Positions 1 to 7,551 of a stretch of DNA of 58,505 nt are shown in pieces. The notes under the pieces were generated by a model. That model saw only the letters and a list, made by a program, of their open reading frames with translations, did no database searches and was not told where the DNA came from. The stretch is from NCBI RefSeq assembly GCF_036781485.1, contig NZ_DAIQAX010000004.1:1-58505 (forward strand), given 5' to 3'. The stretch is from Thermocrinis sp. (GTDB taxonomy: Bacteria > Aquificota > Aquificia > Aquificales > Aquificaceae). The translations under genes and the position numbers were made by a program. The stretch's first letter is position 1. The number at the start of each line of letters is the position of its first letter.

Positions 1-1
1 C

Positions 2-83
2 GTTCCCAGCCCACCGTGTGGGATGGAGACTTTGCCTTTTGTTGTGTTTGTGTTGTACTTGTATTAGTTCCTAGCCCACCGTG
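2..83. CRISPR. Tail of a CRISPR array (one repeat, one spacer, one partial repeat)
   Basis: Bases 2-30 form a 29-base unit starting GTTCCCAGCCCACCGTGTGG. After a 36-base non-repeated stretch (31-66) the first 17 bases recur at 67-83 as GTTCCTAGCCCACCGTG, with one mismatch, and the match then breaks off. Repeat and spacer lengths fit a CRISPR array, and the GTTC...CCGTGTGG pattern recalls Aquifex CRISPR repeats. Decay of the last repeat is typical of the leader-distal end, so the array and its leader probably lie to the left, outside the window. No cas genes are visible here. Only two units are visible, so the call rests on this pair. Confidence 0.7.
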
Positions 84-174
84 AAAGTTAAGGCTTTTCT
101 AAGATCACTCGTTGGGAATCCTTTCAAAGTCTTAATTCCAAAAGCTTTTTTCTGCCGTGAGTGAGCAACTGTGG

Positions 175-180
175 TAGAAT
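175..180 (+). promoter_or_regulatory. Putative -10 box of lysA, apparently leaderless
   Basis: TAGAAT ends eight bases before the lysA ATG, and no ribosome-binding site is present between them. A transcript starting at the usual distance would begin at or next to the start codon. No convincing -35 is seen. Confidence 0.35.
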
Positions 181-188
181 AAAAAACT

Positions 189-1448
189 ATGCTGTTGAAA
201 GAGTATAATCCCTACCTTGAGTACAAAGGTGGAGAACTTCATTTAGAAGAGGTTTCTTTGAAAGAGTTGGCAAAGGAGTTTGGCACTCCGCTTTACGTCT
301 ATAGTGCTTCTTACATCAGAGATAGAATAAAAGCTTACAGAAAAGCCTTCCCGGATGCTCTCATATGCTATGCGGTAAAGGCAAACTTTAATCCTTCAAT
401 AATAGCCTTAGCCAAAGAGGAAGGAGCTGGTGCGGATGTGGTTTCTGGTAGTGAGCTTTACTTGGCTTTAAAGGCAGGAGTAGAGTCTTCTAAGATAGTC
501 TATGCGGGTGTGGGAAAGACAGTTCAGGAAATAGAGTTTGCGGTTAAGCAAGACGTTTTGATGTTCAACGTGGAGTCCTCTATGGAACTTGATGTGCTAA
601 ACGACGTGGGGCAAAAGCTAGGCAAGAAAGTCAGAATAGCCATAAGGGTAAATCCAGACGTAGATCCTAAAACCCATCCTTACATATCCACTGGTATGAA
701 GAAAAGTAAATTTGGCATAGACATAAAGCAGGCAAAGAAGGAGTACGAATACGCAAGGAAGCTGAAAAACTTAGAGATCGTCGGGATACACTGTCACATT
801 GGCTCGCAAATACTGGACGTTTCTCCTTACATAGAGGCGGCGGAGAAGGTAGTAGAACTTTACTGGGATTTAAGCAAGTCTGGGTTTGATATAAAGTATT
901 TAGACCTTGGTGGTGGCTTGGGTATAAAGTATCAGCCAGATCAGGCAAACCCAGAGCCAGAAGATTTAGCCCACGCCATAATGCCAAGCCTAAAAGATGT
1001 AAAAGCTCAGATAATTTTAGAGCCCGGAAGGTCCATAGTGGGGAATGGGGGCATCTTGATAACTCAGGTGCAGTTTCTAAAGGATAAAGGACACAAGCAT
1101 TTTGTGATAGTGGATGCGGGTATGAACGACCTTATAAGACCAGCTATATATTCTGCCTACCATCACATAGTGCCTGTGATGGAAAGAAACTCAAAATACA
1201 TAAAAACTGATGTGGTGGGTCCCATATGCGAAACTGGGGACTTTTTGGCTCTGGATAGGGAAATTCCTTACGTTGAAAGGGGAGATTATCTGGCGGTGCT
1301 TTCTGCGGGAGCTTACGGCTTTGCCATGTCTTCCCAATACAACGCAAGACCAAGAGCTTGTGAGGTTTTGGTGGAGAAAGGAAGCGTGAAGGTAATAAGA
1401 AGAAGGGAAACTTACGAAGATATAATTGAAAGAGTTGCTTGTTGCTGA
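189..1448 (+). CDS. lysA: Diaminopimelate decarboxylase
   Basis: 419 residues, the normal family length. This PLP enzyme converts meso-diaminopimelate to L-lysine, the last step of lysine synthesis, in the cytosol. It belongs to fold type III (alanine-racemase-like barrel plus C-terminal beta domain). Visible marks are the PLP-lysine motif YAVKAN (Lys64), HIGSQ at 203-207, the glycine-rich GGGLG at 241-245, EPGR at 278-281 and the active-site CETGD motif with Cys347. The ATG has no clear Shine-Dalgarno sequence and lies just after a TAGAAT box. The 3' end overlaps lptB by 23 bases, so the two genes are probably co-transcribed. Confidence 0.95.
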   Translation: MLLKEYNPYLEYKGGELHLEEVSLKELAKEFGTPLYVYSASYIRDRIKAYRKAFPDALICYAVKANFNPSIIALAKEEGAGADVVSGSELYLALKAGVESSKIVYAGVGKTVQEIEFAVKQDVLMFNVESSMELDVLNDVGQKLGKKVRIAIRVNPDVDPKTHPYISTGMKKSKFGIDIKQAKKEYEYARKLKNLEIVGIHCHIGSQILDVSPYIEAAEKVVELYWDLSKSGFDIKYLDLGGGLGIKYQPDQANPEPEDLAHAIMPSLKDVKAQIILEPGRSIVGNGGILITQVQFLKDKGHKHFVIVDAGMNDLIRPAIYSAYHHIVPVMERNSKYIKTDVVGPICETGDFLALDREIPYVERGDYLAVLSAGAYGFAMSSQYNARPRACEVLVEKGSVKVIRRRETYEDIIERVACC

Positions 1449-2151
1449 CGGTATAAAGAAAAGATACAAATACAGGGAAGTTTTAAAGGGGGTTAGTCTA
1501 TACGTAAGAAGGGGAGAGGTGGTTGGACTTTTGGGTCCCAACGGTGCGGGAAAAACCACACTTTTTAACTGTCTGGTGGGCTTTTTACCGGTAGATGAAG
1601 GAAAAATAGAGCTGGAAGGTAAAGATATAACAAACATGCCTGCCCACAAAAGGGCAAAGGAAGGCCTATCCTTTCTTCCACAGGAGCATACGCTCTTTGA
1701 AGATCTAAGTGTTATGGAAAACTTGCTCATCTTTTTAGAGTTCTTTGAAGAAAGCAAAGAAGGCCAGCTGGCAAGGGCAGAAGAGCTTTTAACAGACTTT
1801 GGACTTTACGAGTTAAGAAATCAAAAAGCGGGAAGCTTGTCCGGAGGCCAAAAGAGAAGGTTAGAAGTTGCCCGCTGTCTTATACCAAAACCCAAATACA
1901 TACTCTTTGACGAGCCCTTTGCGGGCATAGACCCCATAATGGTAGCGGACATAAGGCAGCTAATTCTTAACCTAAAAACCCAGGACATAGGCATTCTCAT
2001 AACAGACCACAACGTCAGAGAAACCATAAAGGCGGTGGATAGGGTGTATATTATTTCAGAAGGGACCATTTTAGCCCAAGGAGAACCTTGGCAGGTAATA
2101 GAAAATCGAAAGGTTAGAGAAGTTTATCTTGGTAAAGACTTCCAGCTGTGA
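1426..2151 (+). CDS. lptB: LPS export ABC transporter ATPase LptB
   Basis: 241 residues, standard for LptB, the cytoplasmic ATPase of the LptB2FG complex that extracts lipopolysaccharide from the inner membrane. Walker A GPNGAGKT is at 37-44, the signature LSGGQ at 138-142, Walker B ILFDEP near 159-164, followed by FAGIDP and the switch histidine in ITDHN. These LptB-type motifs separate it from branched-chain amino acid ATPases. The TTG start at 1426 lies inside the end of lysA, and its 3' end overlaps the convergent topA by 38 bases. LptF/LptG are not in the window. Confidence 0.9.
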   Translation: MKELLVADGIKKRYKYREVLKGVSLYVRRGEVVGLLGPNGAGKTTLFNCLVGFLPVDEGKIELEGKDITNMPAHKRAKEGLSFLPQEHTLFEDLSVMENLLIFLEFFEESKEGQLARAEELLTDFGLYELRNQKAGSLSGGQKRRLEVARCLIPKPKYILFDEPFAGIDPIMVADIRQLILNLKTQDIGILITDHNVRETIKAVDRVYIISEGTILAQGEPWQVIENRKVREVYLGKDFQL

Positions 2152-3718
2152 TTTCGTTAAAAAGATGTCTCACCGTTTCTTTCCAATCCTTTTTACCTTC
2201 TTCCACCAGGTCCAAAAGCTCTTCCATCTTAGCGGTATAGCTGTAATCTACGAGCTTTGGAGAGTTTTGCATAAGAAAGTCCATCACCTGAAAGGCTATA
2301 GGAGTAGGCTTTAGCTCACCCTTTTCTACCACCACATAACCCCTTTCCTTTAGGGTTTTTACTATAGTGGAGTAGGTTGATGGTCTTCCTATGCCCAGGT
2401 CTTCCAGTTTTTTTACAAGGCTTCCTTCTGTGTATCTCCTGGGTGGTTGGGTTTGTCTTTCTTCCAAAAGGACCTGCTTTGGCTTTAGGATTTGTCCCTT
2501 TTCAAGCTCTGGCAGTTTTTGCTGTAGAAAGTCGTGCGGATAAAATTTAGACCAACCGTCAAAGATCAGCACCCTTCCTTTGGCAACTATTTCAAGGTTT
2601 TCTTGCCCTATGGGAACCAAAGTTACCCTTTGGTTTTCCAAGATGGCAGGCGTGGATAGGCTTGCCAAGGTCCTCCCAACTATCAACTCAAAGAGCAAGA
2701 GTTCTTCTTTGCCTTCCGGTTTTTTGTAAAGGTTTGTGGGTCTTATGCACTCGTGGGCGGATTGCACGTGAGCTTTCTCTTTAAACCTTCTGAGGGTTCC
2801 CACGTAATCCTTTCCGTGGTGCTTTTCTATCCAAGCCAAAAATTCCTGAGCCTTTTTTTCGTTCATGCGGTGGGCATCCGTTCTTGGGTAAGTTATAAAA
2901 CCCTCTTCGTAAAGCGCCTGGGCAATCTTCATCGTTTTATCCACACTCAGCTTTAACCTCTCGTTGGAAGCTCTTTGAAGCTCTGGAGTGTTAAAAGGCT
3001 TTGGTGGTGCTACCTTTTCCTGCCGCTTTTCCACCCGCTTTACTTCAAAGAAGGCGTCTTTTAGCTTTTCCATGTAAGGTTTAGCATTTTCCGGCTTTTC
3101 AAACCTTACCTCCAAATAGGCATGGAAGTCCTCAAAAAGGACCTTTACATAGTAAAACTTTTTCTTCTTGAAAGCTTGTATTTCCCTTTCCCTTTCAACT
3201 ATCAGCCTCAAAGCAGGAGACTGTACCCTTCCCACAGAAAGTCCCTTTTGCCTAAGCTTTTTACAAAGCTCAGGGGAAAGTAAGTATCCGATCAATCTGT
3301 CTAAAACCCTTCTTGCAAACTGGGCTTTAACAAGGTTGAAGTCTATACCCCTTTTTTCCCTTATGGCCCTTTTTATTGCCTCCTCCGTCACTTCGTAGAA
3401 ATAAACCCTATATATTGGTTTTTTCGTCTTCCTTAGCTCTTCCCAGAAAAAGTAAGATATGGCTTCCCCCTCTCTGTCTGGGTCTGTTCCAAGGAGAATA
3501 AGCTCAGAATTTATGGCATGCCTTTTTATGTCTTCAAAGACCTTTCTTTTGCCTCTTCTCCACCCAAAAAAAGGAGTAAGAGTTTCTAAGTCAACTCCTA
3601 GCTCATCCTCTGGTAGGTCTTTGATATGTCCTCCCGAAGCCTTTACCAGATATTCCTTTCCTAAATACTTGCTTATGGTCTTTGCCTTTGTGAAAGATTC
3701 TACTACAAAGAGAATCAT
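2114..3718 (-). CDS. topA: DNA topoisomerase I (type IA), short form
   Basis: Type IA topoisomerase that relaxes negative supercoils by cutting one strand through a 5'-phosphotyrosine. I chose the ATG at 3718 (534 residues, MILFVVES...) because it overlaps the trmD stop as ATGA; an in-frame start seven codons upstream would enter trmD further. The Toprim acidic motif DPDRE is at 79-83, SVGRVQSP near 161-168, and the nucleophile Tyr277 lies in FITYPRT. The protein ends soon after the core and has no CxxC zinc ribbons, unlike the much longer E. coli enzyme. Last gene of the xer-trmD-topA run. Confidence 0.93.
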   Translation of the reverse strand: MILFVVESFTKAKTISKYLGKEYLVKASGGHIKDLPEDELGVDLETLTPFFGWRRGKRKVFEDIKRHAINSELILLGTDPDREGEAISYFFWEELRKTKKPIYRVYFYEVTEEAIKRAIREKRGIDFNLVKAQFARRVLDRLIGYLLSPELCKKLRQKGLSVGRVQSPALRLIVEREREIQAFKKKKFYYVKVLFEDFHAYLEVRFEKPENAKPYMEKLKDAFFEVKRVEKRQEKVAPPKPFNTPELQRASNERLKLSVDKTMKIAQALYEEGFITYPRTDAHRMNEKKAQEFLAWIEKHHGKDYVGTLRRFKEKAHVQSAHECIRPTNLYKKPEGKEELLLFELIVGRTLASLSTPAILENQRVTLVPIGQENLEIVAKGRVLIFDGWSKFYPHDFLQQKLPELEKGQILKPKQVLLEERQTQPPRRYTEGSLVKKLEDLGIGRPSTYSTIVKTLKERGYVVVEKGELKPTPIAFQVMDFLMQNSPKLVDYSYTAKMEELLDLVEEGKKDWKETVRHLFNEITAGSLYQDKLL

Positions 3719-4464
3719 GGTTTCTTTCCTTCCATCCACTCTTCAAAAGAAAGACCTTTTTTTATGGCTTTTAGCATATCCTCCTCCAGGGGGGACAGAT
3801 CTTCAGGTACAAGGTCTGGTCTTTTTTCAACGGTTCTTTTTATGGAGTGCCAAAGCTCCCAAAGCTCAATCAGCTTGTGATTGCCAGACAGTAAAACTTG
3901 GGGCACCTTCATTCCCTTAAACTCAGCTGGTCTTGTATAGACAGGTGCGCCCAGCCACCTTCTGAAAGAATCTTTTTTTATGCTCTCTGGCTCACTCAAA
4001 ACGCCGGGCAAAAGTCTTGCCACTCCTTCCAAAAGGGCTAAAGCAAAGATCTCCCCTCCGGAAAGCACAAAATCCCCCAAAGATAGCTCCTCGTCCGCTA
4101 AAAAGCTAACTCTCTCGTCAATGCCCTCATACCTTCCGCATATTACCAGCAGACTGTCTAACTTAGAAAGCCTGTCTAAGTCCTCTTGGGTAATTGGCTT
4201 GCCCCAAGGTTGGGCTATTACAGTATAAGGTTTTCCATACTTAGAAACTAAGTCTTCGTAAGCCAGCAGTATAGGTTCAGGCTTTAGAACCATTCCTGGA
4301 TGTCCGCCGTAGGCATAGTCATCCACCTTACCCTTTGGTGCATAGTTCCTGGGGTTTATGGTTATCACTTCTAACATACCTTTTTTTATAGCCTGAGAAA
4401 CTATTCCGTATTGGCAAAAGCATTCAAACAAGTTTGGAAAAATGGTGATTGAGAAAAACTTCAT
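3715..4464 (-). CDS. trmD: tRNA (guanine-N1-)-methyltransferase TrmD
   Basis: 249 residues, the usual size. TrmD makes m1G37 in tRNAs reading CNN codons, which prevents +1 frameshifting; it is a SPOUT dimer with a trefoil-knot SAM site. Family motifs are YAYGGHPGMVLKPEP near the N-terminus, ICGRYEGIDERV, and GDFVLSGGE. It overlaps xer upstream by ATGA and topA downstream by ATGA. Here it is not next to rplS/rimM/rpsP, its partners in many bacteria. Confidence 0.95.
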   Translation of the reverse strand: MKFFSITIFPNLFECFCQYGIVSQAIKKGMLEVITINPRNYAPKGKVDDYAYGGHPGMVLKPEPILLAYEDLVSKYGKPYTVIAQPWGKPITQEDLDRLSKLDSLLVICGRYEGIDERVSFLADEELSLGDFVLSGGEIFALALLEGVARLLPGVLSEPESIKKDSFRRWLGAPVYTRPAEFKGMKVPQVLLSGNHKLIELWELWHSIKRTVEKRPDLVPEDLSPLEEDMLKAIKKGLSFEEWMEGKKP

Positions 4465-5321
4465 CCTTTCAGAAAGTTCTCTACTACAGCCTTTGCCCTC
4501 TCTGGACTGAAACGATAGTAAATGTCTATGGTGGTTTTAATGTTGGCGTGCCCTGCAAATTCTTTAACCAGTTCTGCAGGGAATCCTTGGTTTATAAGGT
4601 TTGTGATGTACGTATGTCTGAAACTGTGTAAAGAGAAGTGAAAACCAAGCTTCTTGGAAAGCCGGTTTGTGTAAACTTGTAGAGAAGCTGCATTTACGCT
4701 TAGCGTATCTTCGTAGTTTTCCAAAAATCTGCTTAGACCTTCAGTAAATCTGTAAGTTTCTTCCCTTGAGGGGCCTATCAAGGGCGCCATTCTTTCCTTT
4801 TTTCTTTTAGTTATCTCCGCAGGTAGATGTATCCAGTATATACCGCTCTTATCCAAGAAAAAGTGCTCAGGCCTAAGACTTTTATATTCTGAAAGTCTTA
4901 TTCCACTGTATAAGAATAGTCTGTATATGTTCTCGTACTTAGAGCCTTTAACTTTTTGGAAGATCCTTTCTAACTGACTTTTTTCTAACGCCTTTGGCTT
5001 TCTGTAAAGTGTGTGCAAACCATAATCTTCCTTTATATCCTCTATAGCTTCTTCTATTTCAGAAAAGCTATCCTTAGGTAAAAATCCTCTTCTGGTCAAA
5101 AATTTATAAAAATGTCTGATGGCAGAAAAGTGAGTTAAAAGGGATGCAGCAGAAAGCTCTGACAGATCTGCATACTGGTAAAGTTCTTTTGAGGAAACTT
5201 CAAGTGGGTTATCTGTGCTGACTCTCTTCAGAAAGGACTTTACAGCATTGACGTAAGTTATAGTAGTCCTTTCGCTTCTCGTCCTTTCTAAGTGCTTCTT
5301 CCAAAGTTCTAAGAGCTCCAC
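4461..5321 (-). CDS. Tyrosine recombinase, XerC/XerD-like
   Basis: 286 residues with the two-domain layout of Xer recombinases: an N-terminal SAM-like core-binding domain (about 1-100) and a C-terminal catalytic domain. The catalytic set is visible: Arg142 in SGIRLSE, His232-xx-Arg235 in HSFRH, His258 in GHANIKTT and the nucleophile Tyr268 in TTIDIY. Start is GTG at 5321. It is translationally coupled (ATGA) to trmD and starts 16 bases after tRNA-Val. The operon position favours a chromosomal dimer-resolving recombinase over a phage integrase, although the tRNA neighbours allow the other reading. No dif-like site was recognised in the window. Confidence 0.85.
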   Translation of the reverse strand: MELLELWKKHLERTRSERTTITYVNAVKSFLKRVSTDNPLEVSSKELYQYADLSELSAASLLTHFSAIRHFYKFLTRRGFLPKDSFSEIEEAIEDIKEDYGLHTLYRKPKALEKSQLERIFQKVKGSKYENIYRLFLYSGIRLSEYKSLRPEHFFLDKSGIYWIHLPAEITKRKKERMAPLIGPSREETYRFTEGLSRFLENYEDTLSVNAASLQVYTNRLSKKLGFHFSLHSFRHTYITNLINQGFPAELVKEFAGHANIKTTIDIYYRFSPERAKAVVENFLKG

Positions 5322-5337
5322 ATAGTAAATTATAAAA

Positions 5338-5409
5338 TGGGCGATGGAGGAGTCGAACCTCCGACCTCCATCGTGTGAGGATGGCGCTCTACCACTGAGC
5401 TAATCGCCC
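5338..5409 (-). tRNA. tRNA-Val (CAC)
   Basis: The minus strand folds into a full cloverleaf of 72 bases: acceptor GGGCGAT/ATCGCCC with discriminator A, D stem GCTC/GAGC, anticodon stem CCATC/GATGG with loop CTCACAC (anticodon CAC), and T arm GGAGG-TTCGACT-CCTCC. The 3' CCA is not encoded. It lies two bases after tRNA-Arg and 16 bases before xer. Confidence 0.95.
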
Positions 5410-5411
5410 AA

Positions 5412-5485
5412 CGTCCCCGGGAGGAGTCGAACCTCCGACCTCGAGATTAGGAATCTCGCGCTCTATCCTCCTGAGCTACGGGGAC
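5412..5485 (-). tRNA. tRNA-Arg (CCT)
   Basis: The minus strand gives a 74-base cloverleaf: acceptor GTCCCCG/CGGGGAC with discriminator G, D arm GCTC...GAGC, anticodon stem CGAGA/TCTCG with loop TTCCTAA (anticodon CCT, reading AGG), and T arm GGAGG-TTCGACT-CCTCC. CCA is not encoded. AGG is a common arginine codon throughout this window, which fits. The gene begins 11 bases after the pdxJ stop codon. Confidence 0.95.
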
Positions 5486-5495
5486 TAATAGACAT

Positions 5496-5522
5496 ATTAT
5501 AATCCCGATTTTATTCTATCAA
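5496..5522 (-). promoter_or_regulatory. Probable promoter of the tRNA-Arg/tRNA-Val genes
   Basis: On the minus strand TTGATA (5517-5522), a 15-base spacer and TATAAT (5496-5501) sit in the last codons of pdxJ, with the -10 overlapping its TAA stop. The mature 5' end of tRNA-Arg is only ten bases beyond the -10, so the primary transcript would carry a 5' leader of a few bases at most. Confidence 0.5.
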
Positions 5523-6231
5523 TGAACTCTCTTACCGCCCTTTCAAAGCCAAAGAGAACCGCATTGGAAACTATGGAGTGTCCAACATTTAGCTCTTCTA
5601 CGTAGTCTTTTAGCTCTTTTACTAAGTCTGACACGTTCTGGTAAGTTAGTCCGTGTCCTGCGTAGACTCTCAAACCTAGTTCTTTAGCCAGTATGGATGC
5701 TTTTTTCAGCCTTTGAAGCTCCTCTCTTGCTTCCTCTTTTTTGTGTTCGTTCCAAAGGTTGGCGTATCTTCCGGTGTGTAGCTCTACCGCATCTGCACCA
5801 ACCGCCTTTGAAGCAATTATCTGCTCTTCTTCTGGTTCCACAAAAAGAGACACCTCAATGTTAGCAAGTTTTATTTCTTTAAGGTAGTCTTTCAAAAAGC
5901 CTTCTAACCTTACCACATCCAAACCGCCTTCCGTAGTTATCTCCTCCCTTCTTTCTGGCACTAAGGTTATTCTGTTTGGTTTCACTTCAAGGGCTATGTT
6001 TTTCATCTCCTCCGTAGGTGCCATCTCAAGATTTACAGGAATTTTAACTAACTGTTTTATGAGCCTTAGGTCTTCGTCTTGGATGTGTCTTCTGTCCTCT
6101 CTTAAATGCAGTGTTATCTGATGAGCACCCGCCTGCTGGGCTATCAGGGCAGCAAACACCGGACTTGGCTCAAAGGTCCTTCGGGCTTGTCTTAGTGTAG
6201 CTACGTGGTCTATGTTTACACCCAATCTCAT
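5497..6231 (-). CDS. pdxJ: Pyridoxine 5'-phosphate synthase
   Basis: 244 residues, full length for PdxJ, a TIM-barrel enzyme that condenses 1-deoxyxylulose 5-phosphate with 3-amino-2-oxopropyl phosphate to give pyridoxine 5'-phosphate. Recognisable motifs are MRLGVNIDHVATLRQARR at the N-terminus, HLREDRRHIQD, ELHTGRYA, and AGHGLTYQNV with ELNVGHSIV near the C-terminus. The ATG starts three bases after the moeB/thiF-like stop. pdxA is not present here. Confidence 0.95.
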   Translation of the reverse strand: MRLGVNIDHVATLRQARRTFEPSPVFAALIAQQAGAHQITLHLREDRRHIQDEDLRLIKQLVKIPVNLEMAPTEEMKNIALEVKPNRITLVPERREEITTEGGLDVVRLEGFLKDYLKEIKLANIEVSLFVEPEEEQIIASKAVGADAVELHTGRYANLWNEHKKEEAREELQRLKKASILAKELGLRVYAGHGLTYQNVSDLVKELKDYVEELNVGHSIVSNAVLFGFERAVREFIDRIKSGL

Positions 6232-6234
6232 ACT

Positions 6235-7050
6235 TTAGAAATGTATATCGCAGACCTGCTCGTATTCCACGAGCTCTTTGATGACTGCCTTTTCACTGCA
6301 AAGTGGACAGCTTGGATCCTTTCTTAATTTAACCTTTCTGAATTCCATAGAAAGGGCGTCCATTATGAGAAGCTTACCCACCAGTGGCTCACCTATTCCA
6401 AGAAGGAGCTTTATGGCTTCTGTGGCCTGTATGCAACCCATGATGCCACCTATGGATCCAAGGATGCCTGCTTCTTGGCAGGAAGGGACCAAACCTGGTG
6501 GGGGAGGCTCTGGAAACAGACATCTATAACAAGGTGACTCTTCCTTCTTTCTAAAGTCAAACACTGAGATTTGACCTTCAAACCTAAGCATGGCTGCGGA
6601 AACCAAGGGCTTTCCCGCAAAGTAGCACGCATCGTTTATTAGAAATCTGGTGGGGAAGTTATCGGTCCCATCCAAAACCACGTCGTAGTCCTTGATTATG
6701 TCCAAGATGTTTTCTTTATTTATGCGAGTGTTGTAAGTTATTACCTTCACGTCTGGGTTTAGTCTCTCCACCGTTTGCCTTGCAGACTCTACCTTTGGAA
6801 TCCCCACTCTATCCGTGTTGTGGATGATCTGTCTTTGCAGGTTAGAAAAATCCACCACGTCAAAATCTACTATGCCAATGGTTCCAACACCAGCGGCGGC
6901 TAAGTATAGTATGGAGGGAGAACCCAAACCTCCCGCACCTACGACCAAGACCTTTGACTTCAGAAGCTTTTCCTGCCCTTTACCACCTACCTCGGGCAGT
7001 ATAATGTGCCTAGCATATCTTTTTATTTGCTCTTCTGTAAAGTTAAACAT
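6235..7050 (-). CDS. ThiF/MoeB/HesA family E1-like adenylyltransferase
   Basis: 271 residues. These enzymes adenylate the C-terminal Gly-Gly of a ThiS/MoaD-type sulfur carrier. The nucleotide loop GAGGLGSP is at 38-45, the arginine motif FSNLQRQIIH at 68-77, and DGTDNFPTRF near 127-136. Two cysteine pairs, CYRC (174/177) and CPLC (248/251), make the usual zinc site. No rhodanese domain follows. Motifs alone do not tell MoeB from ThiF, and no ThiS/MoaD gene is adjacent. It lies 25 bases after speD. Confidence 0.88.
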   Translation of the reverse strand: MFNFTEEQIKRYARHIILPEVGGKGQEKLLKSKVLVVGAGGLGSPSILYLAAAGVGTIGIVDFDVVDFSNLQRQIIHNTDRVGIPKVESARQTVERLNPDVKVITYNTRINKENILDIIKDYDVVLDGTDNFPTRFLINDACYFAGKPLVSAAMLRFEGQISVFDFRKKEESPCYRCLFPEPPPPGLVPSCQEAGILGSIGGIMGCIQATEAIKLLLGIGEPLVGKLLIMDALSMEFRKVKLRKDPSCPLCSEKAVIKELVEYEQVCDIHF

Positions 7051-7075
7051 TTTTTATCTCCCAAGAATGTAAAAT

Positions 7076-7471
7076 TTATACCTTTAAAAGAACGCTTTGC
7101 AAATCTGAACCCTCGTAACTACCTATCAATCCCCTCTCATGCACTTGCTTGTCTATCCTAGTGGGCTCTAAGGTAGATATTATGTAATCCATGGCTTTGT
7201 AAGCCTTAGATGGATCCCCGCAGGTATAAACATCCACAGTAGCTAAACCATGTTCTGGCCAGGTATGGATGGATATGTGCGATTCAGCCAAGAGGATAAC
7301 CCCCGTAGCTCCATGTGGTTGGAATTGATAGTAGTGAGAGGAGATCTTGGTAAGACCTGCTACTCTTACTGCGGTTTCCAAGAGGTGTTTAATATCTTCC
7401 ACCCTGTCAATCAGATCAGGGTTAATGCCGTGCAGGTCCGCTAAGATATGCAGTCCGAGGGTCTTTGCCAT
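7076..7471 (-). CDS. speD: S-adenosylmethionine decarboxylase proenzyme (prokaryotic class 1B)
   Basis: 131 residues, typical for the short speD/speH type known from Thermotoga. It makes decarboxylated SAM, the aminopropyl donor for spermidine and longer thermophile polyamines. Autocleavage before Ser64 in AESHISIHTWPEHG gives the pyruvoyl cofactor; Cys84 in YTCGD matches the catalytic cysteine. The ATG has a strong AGGAGG seven bases upstream. An upstream small ORF overlaps the start, and an inverted repeat abuts the ribosome site (separate entries). First gene of the minus-strand run to topA; no spermidine synthase is adjacent. Confidence 0.95.
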   Translation of the reverse strand: MAKTLGLHILADLHGINPDLIDRVEDIKHLLETAVRVAGLTKISSHYYQFQPHGATGVILLAESHISIHTWPEHGLATVDVYTCGDPSKAYKAMDYIISTLEPTRIDKQVHERGLIGSYEGSDLQSVLLKV

Positions 7472-7521
7472 TTCCTTTCCTCCTTGTCAAGGTTTTTTAA
7501 AATTTTGACAAGCCAAACCAT
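7441..7521 (-). CDS. Possible 26-codon upstream ORF overlapping the speD start
   Basis: On the minus strand AAAGGAGG (7530-7537) lies eight bases before an ATG at 7521, which opens a 26-codon frame (begins MVWLVKILKNLDKEER) ending TAG at 7441. It runs through the speD ribosome site and 31 bases into speD in another frame. Its ribosome site is as good as that of any gene in the window. It reads across the inverted repeat at 7483-7512. A role as a leader peptide controlling speD is inference; it could be chance. Confidence 0.4.
   Translation of the reverse strand: MVWLVKILKNLDKEERKWQRPSDCIS
7483..7512. repeat. Inverted repeat beside the speD ribosome site
   Basis: CTTGTCAA (7483-7490) and TTGACAAG (7505-7512) are perfect 8-base arms around a 14-base A/T-rich spacer. 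In the speD mRNA the second arm runs directly into the AGGAGG of speD, so a stem would compete with ribosome binding. As DNA it could equally be an operator downstream of the speD promoter. Confidence 0.5.
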
Positions 7522-7551
7522 AACAAAAACCTCCTTTAACAAAGAATACAA

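Noticed and set aside
110..170. Possible stem between CACTC (about 105) and GAGTG (about 159) in the lysA upstream region as a lysine riboswitch
   Set aside because: Only five base pairs, and none of the conserved elements of a lysine riboswitch are seen.
4461..5485. Recombinase plus two tRNA genes as an integrated element
   Set aside because: The recombinase is locked into an operon with trmD and topA, and no tRNA-end duplication or cargo genes are visible.
7505..7510. TTGACA as a -35 for rsmD
   Set aside because: It is 43 bases from the TATAAT at 7554; it is one arm of the inverted repeat near speD.
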